The notes below the pieces were generated by a model. It made no database searches. It saw only the letters and a list, made by a program, of their open reading frames with translations, and was not told where the DNA came from. The position numbers and the translations under genes were made by a program. Positions 1 through 33,665 of a stretch of DNA of 64,000 nucleotides are shown here, piece after piece; position 1 is the stretch's first letter, and every line of letters starts with the position of its first letter. Source of the stretch: Anseranas semipalmata. Lineage: Eukaryota > Chordata > Aves > Anseriformes > Anseranatidae. The stretch lies in assembly GCA_013399115.1 (NCBI GenBank), contig VXAA01005234.1:748054-812053 (forward strand), read 5' to 3'.

Positions 1-35
1 GGGGCGGCTGGGCAGCATCGCCGCCGCGGAGCGCT
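1..35 (+). other. DPP8: DPP8 exon 1, noncoding 5' UTR (5' end cut by window edge)
   Basis: A GC-rich leader runs into a strong donor, GTGAGT, at 36-41. Joined to exon 2 at 1817, its last base T plus AA makes an in-frame TAA nine bases before the start codon. A transcript using this exon therefore cannot encode an N-terminal extension such as the one in the 898-residue human isoform. The real transcription start is probably left of the window. Confidence 0.7.
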
Positions 36-460
36 GTGAGTAGCGGGGCCGGGCCGGGCGCGGCGCTCCCGGGAGCGGGGCCGCTGCCGCCGCCCCCCCC
101 CTCTCTGTGGGGAGCTGCCGGTGGTGCTGGAGGGGGGGGGGGATCCCCGCCGTGCCCCGGGGGCAGGTCCCCGCCGCGCCCCGGTCACCTTGCTGGCGGC
201 GGGTCTCCTCCCCGGCCGCGTGTTGAAGTTCTGCCGCCCCTCGTTTTGCCTCCCTTTTCCCGGGAGGGGTGCGTGGGAAGCGGGTCAGGTTGAGACGCCC
301 CGGCGGCTGGGCGTGGGCGGGGAGAGGAGGCTTTGCTTTTGCCGGAATTCCGCGAATTCGGGGGGAGTTTTTCAGGTCCACGTTTGAAATCTCGGTTTCT
401 AGCTCGGTCTGAGCGGAGCGCTGCTCGGGGTGTGCGCTTGGAGTTGCCTTTCCGTCTTAC
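1..460. promoter_or_regulatory. CpG island at the DPP8 promoter / start of intron 1
   Basis: The first 450 or so bases are very rich in G+C and in CpG, and composition then drops sharply to ordinary AT-rich intron. This is the usual signature of a housekeeping promoter island. In human, HACD3 lies head-to-head with DPP8 here, so the island may be bidirectional, but that gene is outside the window. Confidence 0.75.
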
Positions 461-1827
461 CAGGTGGTTCAAATTTTGCTTTGTTTTTGTGTTGCAGATA
501 GCCCGGGCAAAGGGAATGCCTGTGTCCGTTGTGTTTGTATTCGCAAAGGTGGAACCAAGCTTTTGGTTGAGACCTGCCCCGCTTCTCTTTTAGCAGTTTG
601 TGTTGAAATGGGCTCGATCCTAGCTGCACGTAGGCTCTTTTTCACTCATCTATGGAGAGATTTCTCAGCGGCTGTGCAGAGCAGCAGGAGAAGCTGGTCC
701 ATCAGGAAGCTTTACCTCGGGTAGCTGTGCTGTCCAAGCCCATGCCTAGAGATTCGATGGTCCTTTAGCGCCTGTTTGCTGAATGGAAGCGCTCAATTTA
801 TTTTGTATTGGTGTTTTTGGCAGGCTCAGGCCACCGAGCTCTGCCCGCTCCCTAGCAGCGTGCCAAACAGTTGTGCAGCCTTCCCATTTTATATATAGAA
901 AAAGAAACTCCTTTCGAGGATTGACAGTTCTCACACCTTGGTGTCTCCGATAATGAATTACGTGGTGGGAGTTTATAGCTGGGATCCTTTTAGAGTTGCA
1001 CTCAGATCTGGGATTTACAGTGGAGAGAGTCGGCTTCCTATTACCAGACTTCTGGGCTGTTTTGTCTAGCTCAGATATGCACAGCTAACTGCAGGAAGAA
1101 TTATCTGCTAACTTAACGACCTGTTCAGGAGGGTAAGACTTATGCTGCAGATAAATCAATATGGAAAATGATGTTTTCCCTGTGTCACCTTCTGGTATTG
1201 CCTGACATTTCTGGAAGAGTGTCATCCATACAGTATTTGTAATCATATGTCTGAGATGATATAATGGTGATGGTCATTGCTAGAGCCTTCAGAGCTTTGT
1301 TTGGAAGGAGACACAAACCCAAGAAATTGTAGGGGAAAAATGGTTGCCCAGGCCTGTTGTGTATGGCCAGGTGGTTCCAAATCAACTGCTAATACCGTTT
1401 CCTCTAATCAGTTGCTTGTCCCAGATCTTGCTACAGTGCTAATCAGCCTCTATCCTGATATCAGTGTAGCAAGGTGATATTTGTGCTGTTCACGGGGTGG
1501 AAGAAGGAGGTAGGAGCTTAACAAGGAAGGATTTATCCACTTCGTGAACTGAGTAATTGATATATGGTGGGGAAAAAAGGCAAGCAGCGATAAATCTGTG
1601 TGGATCTGTGGAGTTACTAGTCCCATTCTGAAAGCCTAAGTGATGGCAGCCTCTTTTTCACAGCGCCGCTGTCGTCTTCCTCTTGCGGTATTTTTTTTTT
1701 TTTTTTCCCCACATGAAATAGTGGTTTTCTTACAGCACTTTTGTTGTGCTGTGGGAGTCTGAAGTGATCATTATCCGAAAGGCAATGCTGAACCTCTGGT
1801 ATTTTTTTTCTTCCAGAAACATGCAAC

Positions 1828-23365
<21,538 letters not shown>

Positions 23366-23600
23366 CTGACCTATGCAGAACTCTGCTCAACTGGCTGCTT
23401 TACTGAATGAGGAGATGCAGGAAAGTAGAGAAAAGAGGATGGAACGTTGCATTTTGGTGCCTGCCACATGTGTACACACACACACACACGGAGCACTTTT
23501 TTTTAAGTAAATTTGGTGCCATACAGGAAATTAAAGGACGGTGACCTAATAACTTTAAAGCTTAAGATGTAAATAAAATCAAATGTCTGTGGTGTAATGC
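23366..23600 (+). other. DPP8: DPP8 3' UTR, proximal form
   Basis: This is noncoding sequence after the stop, ending about 20 bases after the AATAAA at 23572-23577. A GT-rich stretch (TGTCTGTGGTGTAATG) follows the signal, as expected for cleavage. The UTR contains an (AC)8 run at 23474-23489. Confidence 0.7.
23572..23577 (+). terminator. DPP8 proximal poly(A) signal, overlapped by a Pumilio-like site
   Basis: A consensus AATAAA lies about 207 bases after the stop codon and is followed by GT-rich sequence. TGTAAATA at 23568-23575, which matches the Pumilio consensus UGUANAUA, overlaps it by four bases. Confidence 0.7.
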
Positions 23601-25486
23601 AGTACCATGGGTGTTCTCTTGGGGGAGGAGCTGAAACTGAAAATAACATACTTCCACAGCACCAGATCTTCACATTTTAAAAGCATTCTGATCTAATTGA
23701 TGTATTTTTACAGTGTGTTCCTCGGTATCTTACTACATAATACTAGAAGGTGTACTACATGGCAAAAAATTCACCTGGATGGTTACAACTTACATTACAT
23801 TTTAAATGCTATCGTATAGCTTTTATGCTTCATGAAAGGGATGTGTCACACTCCTGAGAAGTCAGTCACAAGTTGGACACATCTCCGATCTAGATGCTAA
23901 TTGTTTTTTAAGAAGTAACACTTTTAAACTGCTTCATAAATATTTTAAGTTTTGGATTCAGTTCAGTTGATGCCAGGTTCTTTTCAATGATTTCTTCTCT
24001 CCCCAGGATAAATCCTACTTTTTTTTTTTTTCTTTCAGCAGCTTGATATCCTATCCTGATTGTACTTGATTTCACCTGGGGAAGTGAAGCAGTATTTTAC
24101 TGTGATGTGGGCATAACAATCTTTTATTCTGAGATGCAAGCTTATTTAAGACAAAGAACTGAAACTTTGTAAATTTTAAAACAAGCTTTTTTTTTTTAAA
24201 AAAAGTGCAGCCCATTTCTCGTTGACGTTTTTCCCTGCTGTTCATTCTGGAGCTCTTTTTGCAATACTGTTTTCTGACTGTCACATCAGCATGATAAAGG
24301 TATATAAATCCTGTTAAAATTTTGAAATACAATACTCTAACTCAAAGGTCTACAGAGGATTTGGTGAGGAGAGACCTTATGAACACTACATGTGAGGCAA
24401 TGCGAACTGTTTCATTGAATTTCCTACTTTATTCGAGGGACTATTTCCCAGGCTCGTACTCTTTTCAGTCCTCCGTTCCTGGGTCATTTCTAGCACTGCT
24501 GCATAGCATGATTATGATGCTGTATTTGAGAACCCCCCTTCTCTATAGCTTAAGGTAACCCCACTAAGCCTAAAGGGTGTGCAATCCCAGTTGTGTTGTT
24601 GTTAGTGAGGTTTTAACTAAGCAGCAGGCTTGGCTAAAAAGCATCGTGTGTGAAGTCTCTTTTAACTTGCAACAAGTCATTTAAGATAGAAATCCACAGC
24701 AAAATGATTCTCTTTAATCCAGGAAATTCTTCCCTTGGGGCCTGCCTCTGAGACTCCTATAAGTTTTAATTGTTTTCTTAGAAACCTAAGAACTTCCTTT
24801 TCTTTCCGTTTTGGTGCTAGAGAGAAGCAGAGCATGATTTTTCTTTTCATCTTTTAAAAATCTGGAATCACTCTGTGTTTACGCTCTTAGTACTCCACAT
24901 GTTGTAACCTTGTATTTTACTTGCTTTTGTACTGTTCAGCTTGACCCTGAAACTCTGGGATTTAACACAATCTGGTTGTATCGTATCAAACAGCATCATT
25001 TTTCAGTGAGGCTGCTGGACATATGCACCAAAGCTATCGGAGCCGGTGCAGTTACACGGTTGTAAAATCTCTGTGTGAGAACAGGATCTGGTTTTTGGGT
25101 TATGCAAAAGATAGCCAAAGCAAATGGGCATCCAGTAAGTGTAAATTTCCTCCGACGTGGGGGTGTTTGGTTTGGGGTGCTTTCTGTTTTTCAGATCACA
25201 GTGGTTTTTAAGAAGATCAGTTAAAATACCGTTAGCAGGTCAATAACAACCTTACCGTTTTGATTTTGGGAAGGGCATGGCATGGGAAGAGCCCAGCTCC
25301 TTATTATATCTTCTCTTTGACTAATTTTTGTGACTGAAGCTGGGCTACATGGAGTGTGCTATAGTCAGTACTGAGAGATGAGTAAGTGTGCTGATGCATC
25401 TGAGCTGGAGCAGAATGGCAGTGAGTAGAGAAAACTATTAGCTATTATGATGGAATTCCTTTTTGTTCCTTAAGTGTTTATGCTGT

Positions 25487-25545
25487 ATTATATATACATA
25501 TATCTATATCTGTTCATATATACATATATGTATAAAATTACACGT
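25487..25545. repeat. AT-rich TATA/CATA low-complexity stretch
   Basis: Alternating TATATACATATAT-type units, partly self-complementary, within the possible long DPP8 3' UTR. Confidence 0.75.
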
Positions 25546-27002
25546 GGATAGTATCACCTTTTCCAAGGTTGTTTATATTTTGTTCAATATTTAATTGTTT
25601 TTTGGGGGTGTTTTTGCTCTTTTTCTAGAGGTGATTACCCTTGAATGTAAATGTATATGATTTTTAAGACAAAATGGATCCTTTTGTTTAAAAAACAGAA
25701 AAGAAAAACAAAAATGACCTTCATCAAACAGTGCTTTTTTAGCAACTGAAGAACTAAATGTTATGCAAGTAAACCAGGATACGTTTTGATTTAGCACAGG
25801 ATGTGATTTTAAGTGCTGACATATAACTTTTAAATAATGCATCCTTTCTTTGTTTTCAATACATATATCGAAAAGCTATTAAAGTACAAAGTACTGTAAG
25901 TACTCTATTTTGCAACATAAATTATGTATTCTTTCTTTCCTACAAAAGATTTTTCTTTTTACAGCAGTCAAGCACTTTAACACCCCATGCTCTCTTATCC
26001 TGCAGAAATGCTGGGAGGATTTGTCATCAGAGTTTTGCAGTTCTTGCAAAAGACCCCTGCTTGTAGGTGAAGGTGTCAGCGATGCCTTGTATGAGGCTTG
26101 AGACTGCTGAGGTAGGGAGATGCTGAGGACTCCCAAAACAGAGATTAGTGCATCCCCTTGGGGGATCTGCCATCAGCAGAGTCTGCTCTGTGCCCAGCAG
26201 GAGACCTGCGCTGAGCAGTAGCAGGATTGAGCCTTCATTGCATGGTGGATATTGGTTTCTTCCAGCAGTTGCACTGGTGTCTTTGAGATGAATGTTTTAA
26301 TTTCATATCTTTAAATCAAATACATGAAACCTGGGGATCTGAGCAATGAGATGCTGAAGTTGAGCAGTGATGCCAGCAGTTTTCTTGTTCGTGGTGCTTG
26401 GGATCTGTTGAGGTTGTTTCTGTGGGGGTTCTTTGGCCCCTTTTTAAGGCAGTTTCCAGTAATTCCTTCAAGCTGGGTTTCACCCTTCACATAGGAATTG
26501 CACTCCCTACCCCACCCCTTTGTTTTCAGTGATCTCCTTTTTATTCAGAACAAAATATGATTGGTAATTACCCAGAGCTGCTTAATTTTCATAAACCCTG
26601 TTAACTTCAAAATGTTTGTTAATGAAATAATGAATTCAAAGCACCACATAAAGCTTTGAAAATCAACTAACTTCATTACACTACAATGGAAAATGCATTC
26701 CCTAGTTATTAGTGCCATTTGGGAATGGGTTATGGAAGCACTTTTAGAGCAGAGAGGTGGAATAATGCTTTAACCCCAGAGCACCGTACCTCTGAGCGTG
26801 TGTGGCAGATTGCGGAGAATTCGCAAACTGAGCTCGGGGTCCCAACGCCTCCGCCCTGGGAGGAGAAGCGCATTGTGTTTCTGCTATGTGTCCGTGCGTA
26901 AGGCAGGCTGTTCTGCTGCTGGCATGACGCTCAACTTCTGATGAGGCAATAAGAGTATAACTAAATAAAATAATCACCCAGATTAGGACACTGCCTTGAA
27001 CT

Positions 27003-27028
27003 GCCTGAAGACCCGCGGGTCTTCGGGC
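27003..27028. repeat. GC-rich 26-base near-perfect palindrome
   Basis: The core GAAGACCCGCGGGTCTTC (27007-27024) is a perfect palindrome. It extends to 13-base arms with one mismatch (T27006 against G27025). As RNA from the + strand it could fold into an 11-pair stem, including one G-U pair, with a CGCG loop. It lies in the possible distal DPP8 3' UTR in otherwise AT-rich DNA. Confidence 0.85.
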
Positions 27029-27269
27029 CAGTCCTTTTGAAGGGGAAGAGAGATCTTCGTGTGGTTTTTACGTGGATGTTCTGCACAGTAGAAGTTCAGG
27101 TGTTTAATTTTAGAACATGAAGTGCCTGCTGTTTGCGTTACAAACTTGCATGTCTCGCCCCGGTGGGTTTGCTGGTCTCCCTCCCTCCTCTCTTTCTAGC
27201 TACCCAGCTTTTAATCATGTAAAGTGGAGACATTAGTTCTGCTGCGTTTTATTACAAAACCTTTGTTGC

Positions 27270-27291
27270 AATAAAGATGCTGCTAAATAAA
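27270..27291 (+). terminator. Candidate distal poly(A) signals
   Basis: Two AATAAA hexamers 16 bases apart, with TTTGTGTGT about 60 bases downstream. They would serve a long DPP8 3' UTR. Confidence 0.4.
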
Positions 27292-27855
27292 TTGAATTAA
27301 ACGTCCCTGTCCCCCCCCATTTTCAACTGTCTCTTCTTGATTTAGTAGAGTTTGTGTGTAATTAGATCTCTGTTCTCTCATTGTGCTGTGGAGAGCAGCA
27401 ATGATGGAAACTGCGCGTGTGCATTTTATTACACTTGTTGGGTGTTTAGGGAAAGCGCCTGTGATTTTTCCTGCCCCTTGTGATTAGGTAATTGATAGAA
27501 ACAGGAAGATCGGGTGTTTGCTTGGCATAACTCCGCTCCCTGACGTTTCCGTGTGAGCGCAGCAGGCGGCCCTTGGAGCCACCAGCTGGAGCTGTCGTAC
27601 CGGCTGCAGCCCACCCGCGGCTTTGCTGCCCAGGCGGGCCAAGCGCCACGGTGCAGGCGGTGGCCCTGGTGCCCTGGGTGGCGAGGCAGAAGGACAGGGG
27701 CACGCGTGCCCCTCGCCTGTCTCGGTGAGCAATATGGGCTTTGCAGGTGCCCCGGTTCTGCTGCCTCAAAGCGGCTGGCGGAGGGCACAGGGCGGTCATG
27801 TTCGAGGTGCAAGTCGATTCGCGTTTTTAGTTATTTGTTCCTGCTTTTTCACCCA

Positions 27856-28130
27856 CACAATCATGGAATGGTTTGGGTTGGAAGGGACCTTAAAGCCTGT
27901 CCAGTTCCAATCCCCTGCCACAGGCAGGGACTGGTTCCACTAGCTCAGGCTGCCCAAAGCCCCATCCAGCCTGGCCTTGAGCACCTCCAGGAATAGGGCA
28001 TCTGCAACCTCTCTGGGCAGCCTGTGGCAGTGCCTCACCACCCTCATAGTAAAGAATTCCTTCCAGATATCTCATCTAGAAGCACCCCCTGTTTTGGTGG
28101 CTCTCAGACACAAGCCTGTAACCAGCACTG
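27856..28130 (-). mobile_element. CR1 LINE 3' fragment, reverse orientation
   Basis: It starts with TCATGGAATGGTTTGGGTTG then GAAGGGACCTTAAAG, and continues with CCCTGCCACAGGCAGGGA, AGCCCCATCCAGCCTGGCCT, CCTCTCTGGGCAGCCTGTGG, GTGCCTCACCACCCTCATAG and AAAGAATTCCTTCC. This is the standard order of bird CR1 3' ends on the opposite strand. Similarity fades after about 28,100. The full element is about 4.5 kb; only the usual 5'-truncated tail is present. Confidence 0.92.
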
Positions 28131-28139
28131 TGATGATGC

Positions 28140-31100
28140 TTTGCACTGCGTCTCCTTTTGGGGGTTTGTGTAGACCCTACCATAACAGGGCAAAGCTTCC
28201 CCTGGAGTGTTCAGGAGCCCTTGTGCAACACAAGCTGGGCCACCAGTGTCAGACTGGCACCTGGCCAGGGGCTTTGGGCTGCAACTGGTGGTGGGACCTG
28301 CTGGTGCCTCTGAGCCAGATGTGTACGTGTCTTTGTCACCAGGGAGCAGTGGGGGGTTTCTGCACGTGCTGCTGCGTGCCTGGAGGATTTTATCACAGCA
28401 AAGCATTTCTGGCCTCTTCCAGGTGCCCTGAGGCCTCACCATGTCCCGCAGTTTGGGGTGGGTTACGCAGGGAGAGCTTCAGCCGCCCCTTCCCAGTCAC
28501 TGGAGTGGGAGGAATTGGGGCGAGTTCTCAGCCCAGCCTTCCAGCAGCGTGATTTCATACAAACTCTGGCAGGTTTTTGCCTGTGCTATTTAGAAACTCC
28601 TGGAGATGCTAGTTAATATTGTAAACTCATTTTCTGCCTATGCTGTCCTGCTGGGTTATAAAAACACCCCTGCTCTGTAAGAGCCTGGCTCGCGCTGGCA
28701 CAGCCCTCCAGGGCTCGGCTGGAGACAGGACAAGCCCGAAGCCGCCCGCTCTCATCCGCAGGCTGTGCCGCCCGCGGGCAGTTCCAGGAGTGGGATTTGG
28801 GCTGCTGCAAACCACCAGGCGTAGCCGTTTGCTTGGCGCAAATTGCTGAACGCTTCCTTCGCTCTAGTCGGGCCTTTTGGTCTCCAGGCGAACGGGCTGC
28901 TGCGAATGTTCTGGGTGGTGGTGATTTTATTCCGTCTTGATGAATAAATTATGAAGTTGCTTCCGTGACTAATTGCTACCACTTGGACTGACTGTACCTC
29001 TGGGTATGCAGTGGGAGCAAGTGTTTCTCTTTAAAATACACTTTCTGCAGATACTCGAGTTGGGCAAAGCTAAACACGCTTCTGGAGATGAAGAGTTTGC
29101 AGCGGAGGATGAACTTCAATTAGTGTCCCAGCTGGGACGAGGTTTTGCAGAAATCTTTCAGGCTTTCACCATCGCAGCCGTGGCGTGAGCGCAGCGTGCT
29201 GGAGGCTGCTGTGAAGCGCTGCTCGCGTTTTGGTAGGTGTGCGGGGCTTTGTGAACACGGGAGAATGCTTTTATCTGCGTTTGTGTGTCAGGTTTGCTTC
29301 TGAATGGGCTTAATCTGTAAACCGATGTGCTGCAGGATCCGTGCTTCAGGTAGGGCAGATGCCTCCTCCTCCTCACCGGGAAAATGGTGAGGCCAGAGGC
29401 ATTGGGCGCTGCCAGCTCTGCCGTGGGGTGGCTGCGTGACCTGGTCCCCTCCACTCTCCCTGCCTTTGGCTTCCCTTTTACCAAACTACGCTCCTGGGTA
29501 GAGCTCGGCTCGGCAGGACCTGAGCCTGGCCTTTGGGTTTTGGTGCAAACATAAATTCAAGAGCAAGCTGCCTCCATAGCGGGAGCGGCTTGCTGAGGCG
29601 AGGCTAACGGGCTGCTAACGCGGCCCTGCGGTGCTAGGTTGGGAATGATGAATTGGCGGCTCCCGCGTTTCCGCGTCACGCTGGCAGACAAGCGCTTTGT
29701 GCCCTCCCTCTGATGCTAAGTGACTCGGGAAAACAAGTAGTGGTCTTTTAAGCAACCATTTATCAAAGCGTGTTCACAGAAGAGGAGGAAACCAATTCCA
29801 CGAGCCATTAGGCAGTCCCGCTCGCCGCCTTAACGCAGCAGCCCGTTTCTTCAGCTCCGGAGACTGGAGCAGGTTTTACATCAGGCGAGGCACCCAAAGC
29901 CTGCTGCTGCTGCCAAGTGTCCCAAGGCGGGTGGCAATTATTTCCTAATGACAATTCTGCCACATGCGGGAGGCCGAACCCTGCCTCAGATGCTCCACGT
30001 GGCTGCCGCAATGCTTCAGTTTGGAAGCACAGGAGCAGCCGTGGTTGGAGCGAAGGCAGCGCGGCTGCCCGCACCTTCTCCCCCAGTGCCCTCCCCGTGG
30101 TGCTGGGGCATTTCTGGCTGCGTTTCCAGGCCTAAGGGAAGGAGTTTGGCATCCCTTGGAGCTCTTCGGTGTTTGCAGAAGGCATTCAGCAGGAAAAGAG
30201 CAAAAATCCATTTGAATGTACCAGCCCAGGAAGTTTTAAGTTTAATTCTGGACTTTTCTGGCTGTGAGCTCTACGTGTCCCGTGTTTGCCGCCTCAAATG
30301 CAAACACAACTACTGACCCATCCTAGCTTTCACCAGCATCGCTTTCAGGGTGCTTGGCCTGCCCCTGGCCTCCCGAAACGCTGCACGGTGCCAAGAGGTG
30401 CAGCGGGGAAGGGCTCGTCCTGGCACCAGCCTTGCTGCAAACACCAGGCTCCGGGATGCCAGCGGAGCCCTTCCCTCCCTTCAGTTCTTTTCCTCTGAAA
30501 TTCTGGGAACCTTCTTTGATTTTTTTCCCTGTTTTTTAGAAGAGGGAAATCTGTTTCCTGTCACCTTGGCTGGGTCCATGGCTGTGGGGGTGCAGGGTCC
30601 TGCCCTTCCCTGTGCACCTCCACCCACTGGCATCGACGGAGGCTGGGGGCAGCGGCAGGGCCCCCGCTCGCTCCCGGCCCCACCTTTACCCAGGGGTGAG
30701 AAACCGTGGGAGCAAACGGCTGCGGCGCTGCACATTGCCCTACGGCCGCCAACTCTCTGCAAACCCTTCGGGCTTTTCGGCCACAATTTCTCCCTGTCCC
30801 CGGCACACCATTGGACGTGGTGCGTTATGAGCCCGCTCCCTCCACTGCTGGAGCTGGATAACCTCGCGGTTCCCCTAGAGACCCGTCCCTCCCGCGGCAT
30901 CACTGCAGCCCTTCAGAGACTTTCCAGACTGTGACAAAACATGCTTCCCAGCACAATTTAAAAGGGGGGGGTATTAGCAATTGGGCAAGCTGGCAGGCAT
31001 GTGCGTGCGTCCTGCTACTCGCTGCTGGAGGGAGCTGGAAATGGCCCCGCGGGCCAGGGAAAGGCTCCGTGCCACCCCACCATGTGTTGGCCTCGGCCGC

Positions 31101-33170
31101 CGAGCTCTGCATGGCCACAGCACCCAGATCCTGCTGGTGTGGCCCGCAGGTGAAGCGATGCTCAGAATTTGTCCTCAGCGTGTGAGAGGAGCGTGGCTCG
31201 GTCCGCAGGGCGTCCTGGCTGGCGCAAGGTGAATCCCGCTGTGTGAATCCCGGTTTGGGTTTTGGGATGCTGAGCTCGCTGCTCCATGAAAGCCGTTCCC
31301 CCTCCAGCTGCTCTCTTTCAGCATCGCCCCCTGCACTGGTCCTGCCCCAGCCCCGTCCTAGGCGAGGGGCACGGAGGTGCGTGTCCAGCGTTGGTGCTCT
31401 GAGAGCAAGGAGCAAGGATTCGGAGGAGGAAGTTGTCTTTTGGGGCTGAAGTCAGGGTCTATTTTTAACATTCGGGTTTCGTAGTGCTGGTCTGGGACAG
31501 CGTCAGGGAAAGATCTTTCCTGGAAGAAATTACAGCGTGGGCAAAATAAACCCTCTGCACACCTAAGGGGATTAAGAGTGAAACTGCAAATGGCAGCAGA
31601 GAGCAAATAGCTGCGTCTTCCTCCCCAGAGCCCTTGTTCAGGAAGAGCCAGCAGATGGAGGAATAACGGGAGCTGGCACCGGGGCTCCCGGGAAGACGGG
31701 CGGCCTCGTGCCGGCCTCGCGCTCCTTCCCCGCTCGCTTCCCACGCGGCGTAGCCGGGGCTGGCTGGGAGGCAGGCTGCGCATTTCGCAGGGAAATCGCA
31801 GCTTCAGTATTTCCTCTTGTCTGAAATGGTCAAAAACAAACAGCAAAGGATTGCTCTGGCAAGGGAAATTCTGGAGAGAGAAGAACCGAGCCTTTTCACG
31901 TTGAATTAAACCTTTTACACTTGTGTTTGACAATGTTTTAGTTAAAACCTTAAAACCTGTTTGAGATGGAAAGTCAGACTTGCCGGAGCAGAGTGTTTTC
32001 TGACCTTCTGGAAACTTTCTTCGGGTTGTCTTCCAGGCAAAACCTTGCCTAAGCAGGCATCGTGCAGCTTGACCCCGATCTTGCTGACTCCGAACCCTCT
32101 GTCAGGGGAAAGGCAGCGGCCGGGTCCTGGCCTCGGCAGGGTGCACGTTTCCTCACCGTTCGCTGTTCCCGTCCTGCCTAGATGCGAAGCAAACGTCACC
32201 TGTGGGAGGGTTTGCTCCAAAGCTTCGTTCCTGCATTGCTGCGCTGTCTCCGCTAGAAGCTCTTCCGGGAGCTGCAAGGATCCGTTCATGAACGTCAAGG
32301 TGCTTTTTGCTGAAAATGTAGCTTAAAAACCAAACAAAGGCCTGGCAAAGCCCACGGACGGGGCAGGGAGCAAAATGCTGGCCAGTGAGGGAGGCTCCAA
32401 AGAGCAGTGATGTCCCAGGGCTTAAAAAGCGGGCGCCTCGAGGTCGTTGGGCATCAGCCTCACCGAGCGCCTGTCTCCCTGCGGGGAGGGAATTGGGCTT
32501 GGCCCGGGGCGCTGCGGCAGCGCCTGGGTGGGATTTTGTAAATCGGGCTGCTCCAGCCGGCAAGAAATCCGTCTGTCCGGGCGTGTGCTCTGTCCTGGCT
32601 GTCCTGCAGCAGCCAAAGCTCCCGTTCCTCCAGGCCTGTAAGCCCCCTTTCCCTTCCCACTCTACTTTAAATTTCACGAGAAATAGATGGGTAAATAACA
32701 CGTACTTTCGTGTGGGAGCAGCGGCGGCTTGCAGTGTTACGATCTTCCCCCCAGCTGTGATTCATTGCTTTTTACATTTTTTAATCTATTCCCCCGCGCC
32801 CCCCTCCCGCTCTCCCTTGCAGCCCAGCAGCTGTCGTTATCAGTGGAGGGACTTGACGTTATTTTGCCATACTTTGTTTCTATTCATCGATTTGTTGAAT
32901 GAAAACTATTTATCCGGGACTGACGCGCGTGCTCTTGGAGCCTTTCAAGAAGCGGCAACGCGGGTGTAATTTTGCTCCGTATTAAAACAGCCCGGCCAAA
33001 AGCCCGGCCACGGCGCGCAGCCCCCGGCCCACCACCTGAGGAGGAGGGCAGCTTGCCTTTCCCTTGCTGGAGGCAGAGCTGGGGCTCCTCCGGGGACGGG
33101 AATGTGGAGGCAGCTGATGGGCAGCGGCAGCAGGGTGCGGAGGCCGTTCCCCTTTGCATCATGCGGTGCT
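28140..33170. other. GC-rich intergenic DNA, no supported gene
   Basis: About 5 kb rich in G+C. Long open frames occur on both strands, but they lack conserved domains, splice structure or coding-type codon bias. One exon-like frame at 29059-29188 (after TTTCTGCAG, ending TGA) is too weak to call. No other repeat was recognised. Confidence 0.5.
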
Positions 33171-33179
33171 AGAGCAGCA

Positions 33180-33665
33180 TCTGGGCGTGCTCCTTCATCT
33201 TTAAGGTTTTTTTTTATTTATTTTTAAATAAAATCACTGCAGTCGCTGGCTAAATACCTGAAATGACAGGCGCTGGTTTCCTGCCAGTGCTGCTGAAAAA
33301 AATCCCCGTCTTTGGCTTCATCAATACCATCGGCAGCTTGAAGGACAGGTTTTGCCTGGGGAATACGCTGTTGTTCCAGTGATTCAGGAGCCCTTTTTCC
33401 CACCCAGCAATGGGTCCTTTCTTCCGGGCACAATGAGCCCTCTTGCTGCCTTTCTTGCCTTTTCTTCCCTCGCTTTCCCACATTCTGTTCACACCTTCAT
33501 GAATATTCAGAGGCCATTGGCCATATGAAGCTATTGAGAGCTCTTGTTAACACTCCTGCTAATGACATGCACCTTCAATAGAAAACAAAAACACAGATAA
33601 GAGCTTGTTAGCAGAGACCCTTGTTCCCCACCTAACAAGGTTTCCATTGACTCGGACACTTGTGG
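33180..33665. promoter_or_regulatory. Candidate conserved noncoding element
   Basis: An AT-rich block inside GC-rich DNA with Hox-like and other factor-like sites (ATTTATTTTTAAATAAAATC, TTCATGAATATTCAGAG, GCTAATGACATGCACC). There is no open frame of note. The regulatory reading is inference from composition. Confidence 0.35.

Larger units (their letters stand above)
23601..27330 (+). other. Possible extended DPP8 3' UTR (or intergenic)
   Basis: About 3.7 kb of mostly AT-rich DNA without exons. It ends at a pair of AATAAA signals (27270-27275 and 27286-27291) followed by a GT-rich stretch. Another AATAAA occurs near 26964. Many ATTTA and T-rich stretches give it a 3' UTR look. Whether transcription really runs this far cannot be read from the sequence. 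Confidence 0.4.

Noticed and set aside
27429..28552. Open frames of 110-190 codons around 27.5-28.5 kb
   Set aside because: Part of this stretch is a CR1 fragment and the rest is GC-rich DNA. None matches a known protein.
30350..32969. Many 100-190 codon open frames on both strands
   Set aside because: High G+C removes stop codons by chance. Frames overlap on both strands, lack domains and start/stop context, and do not join through splice sites.
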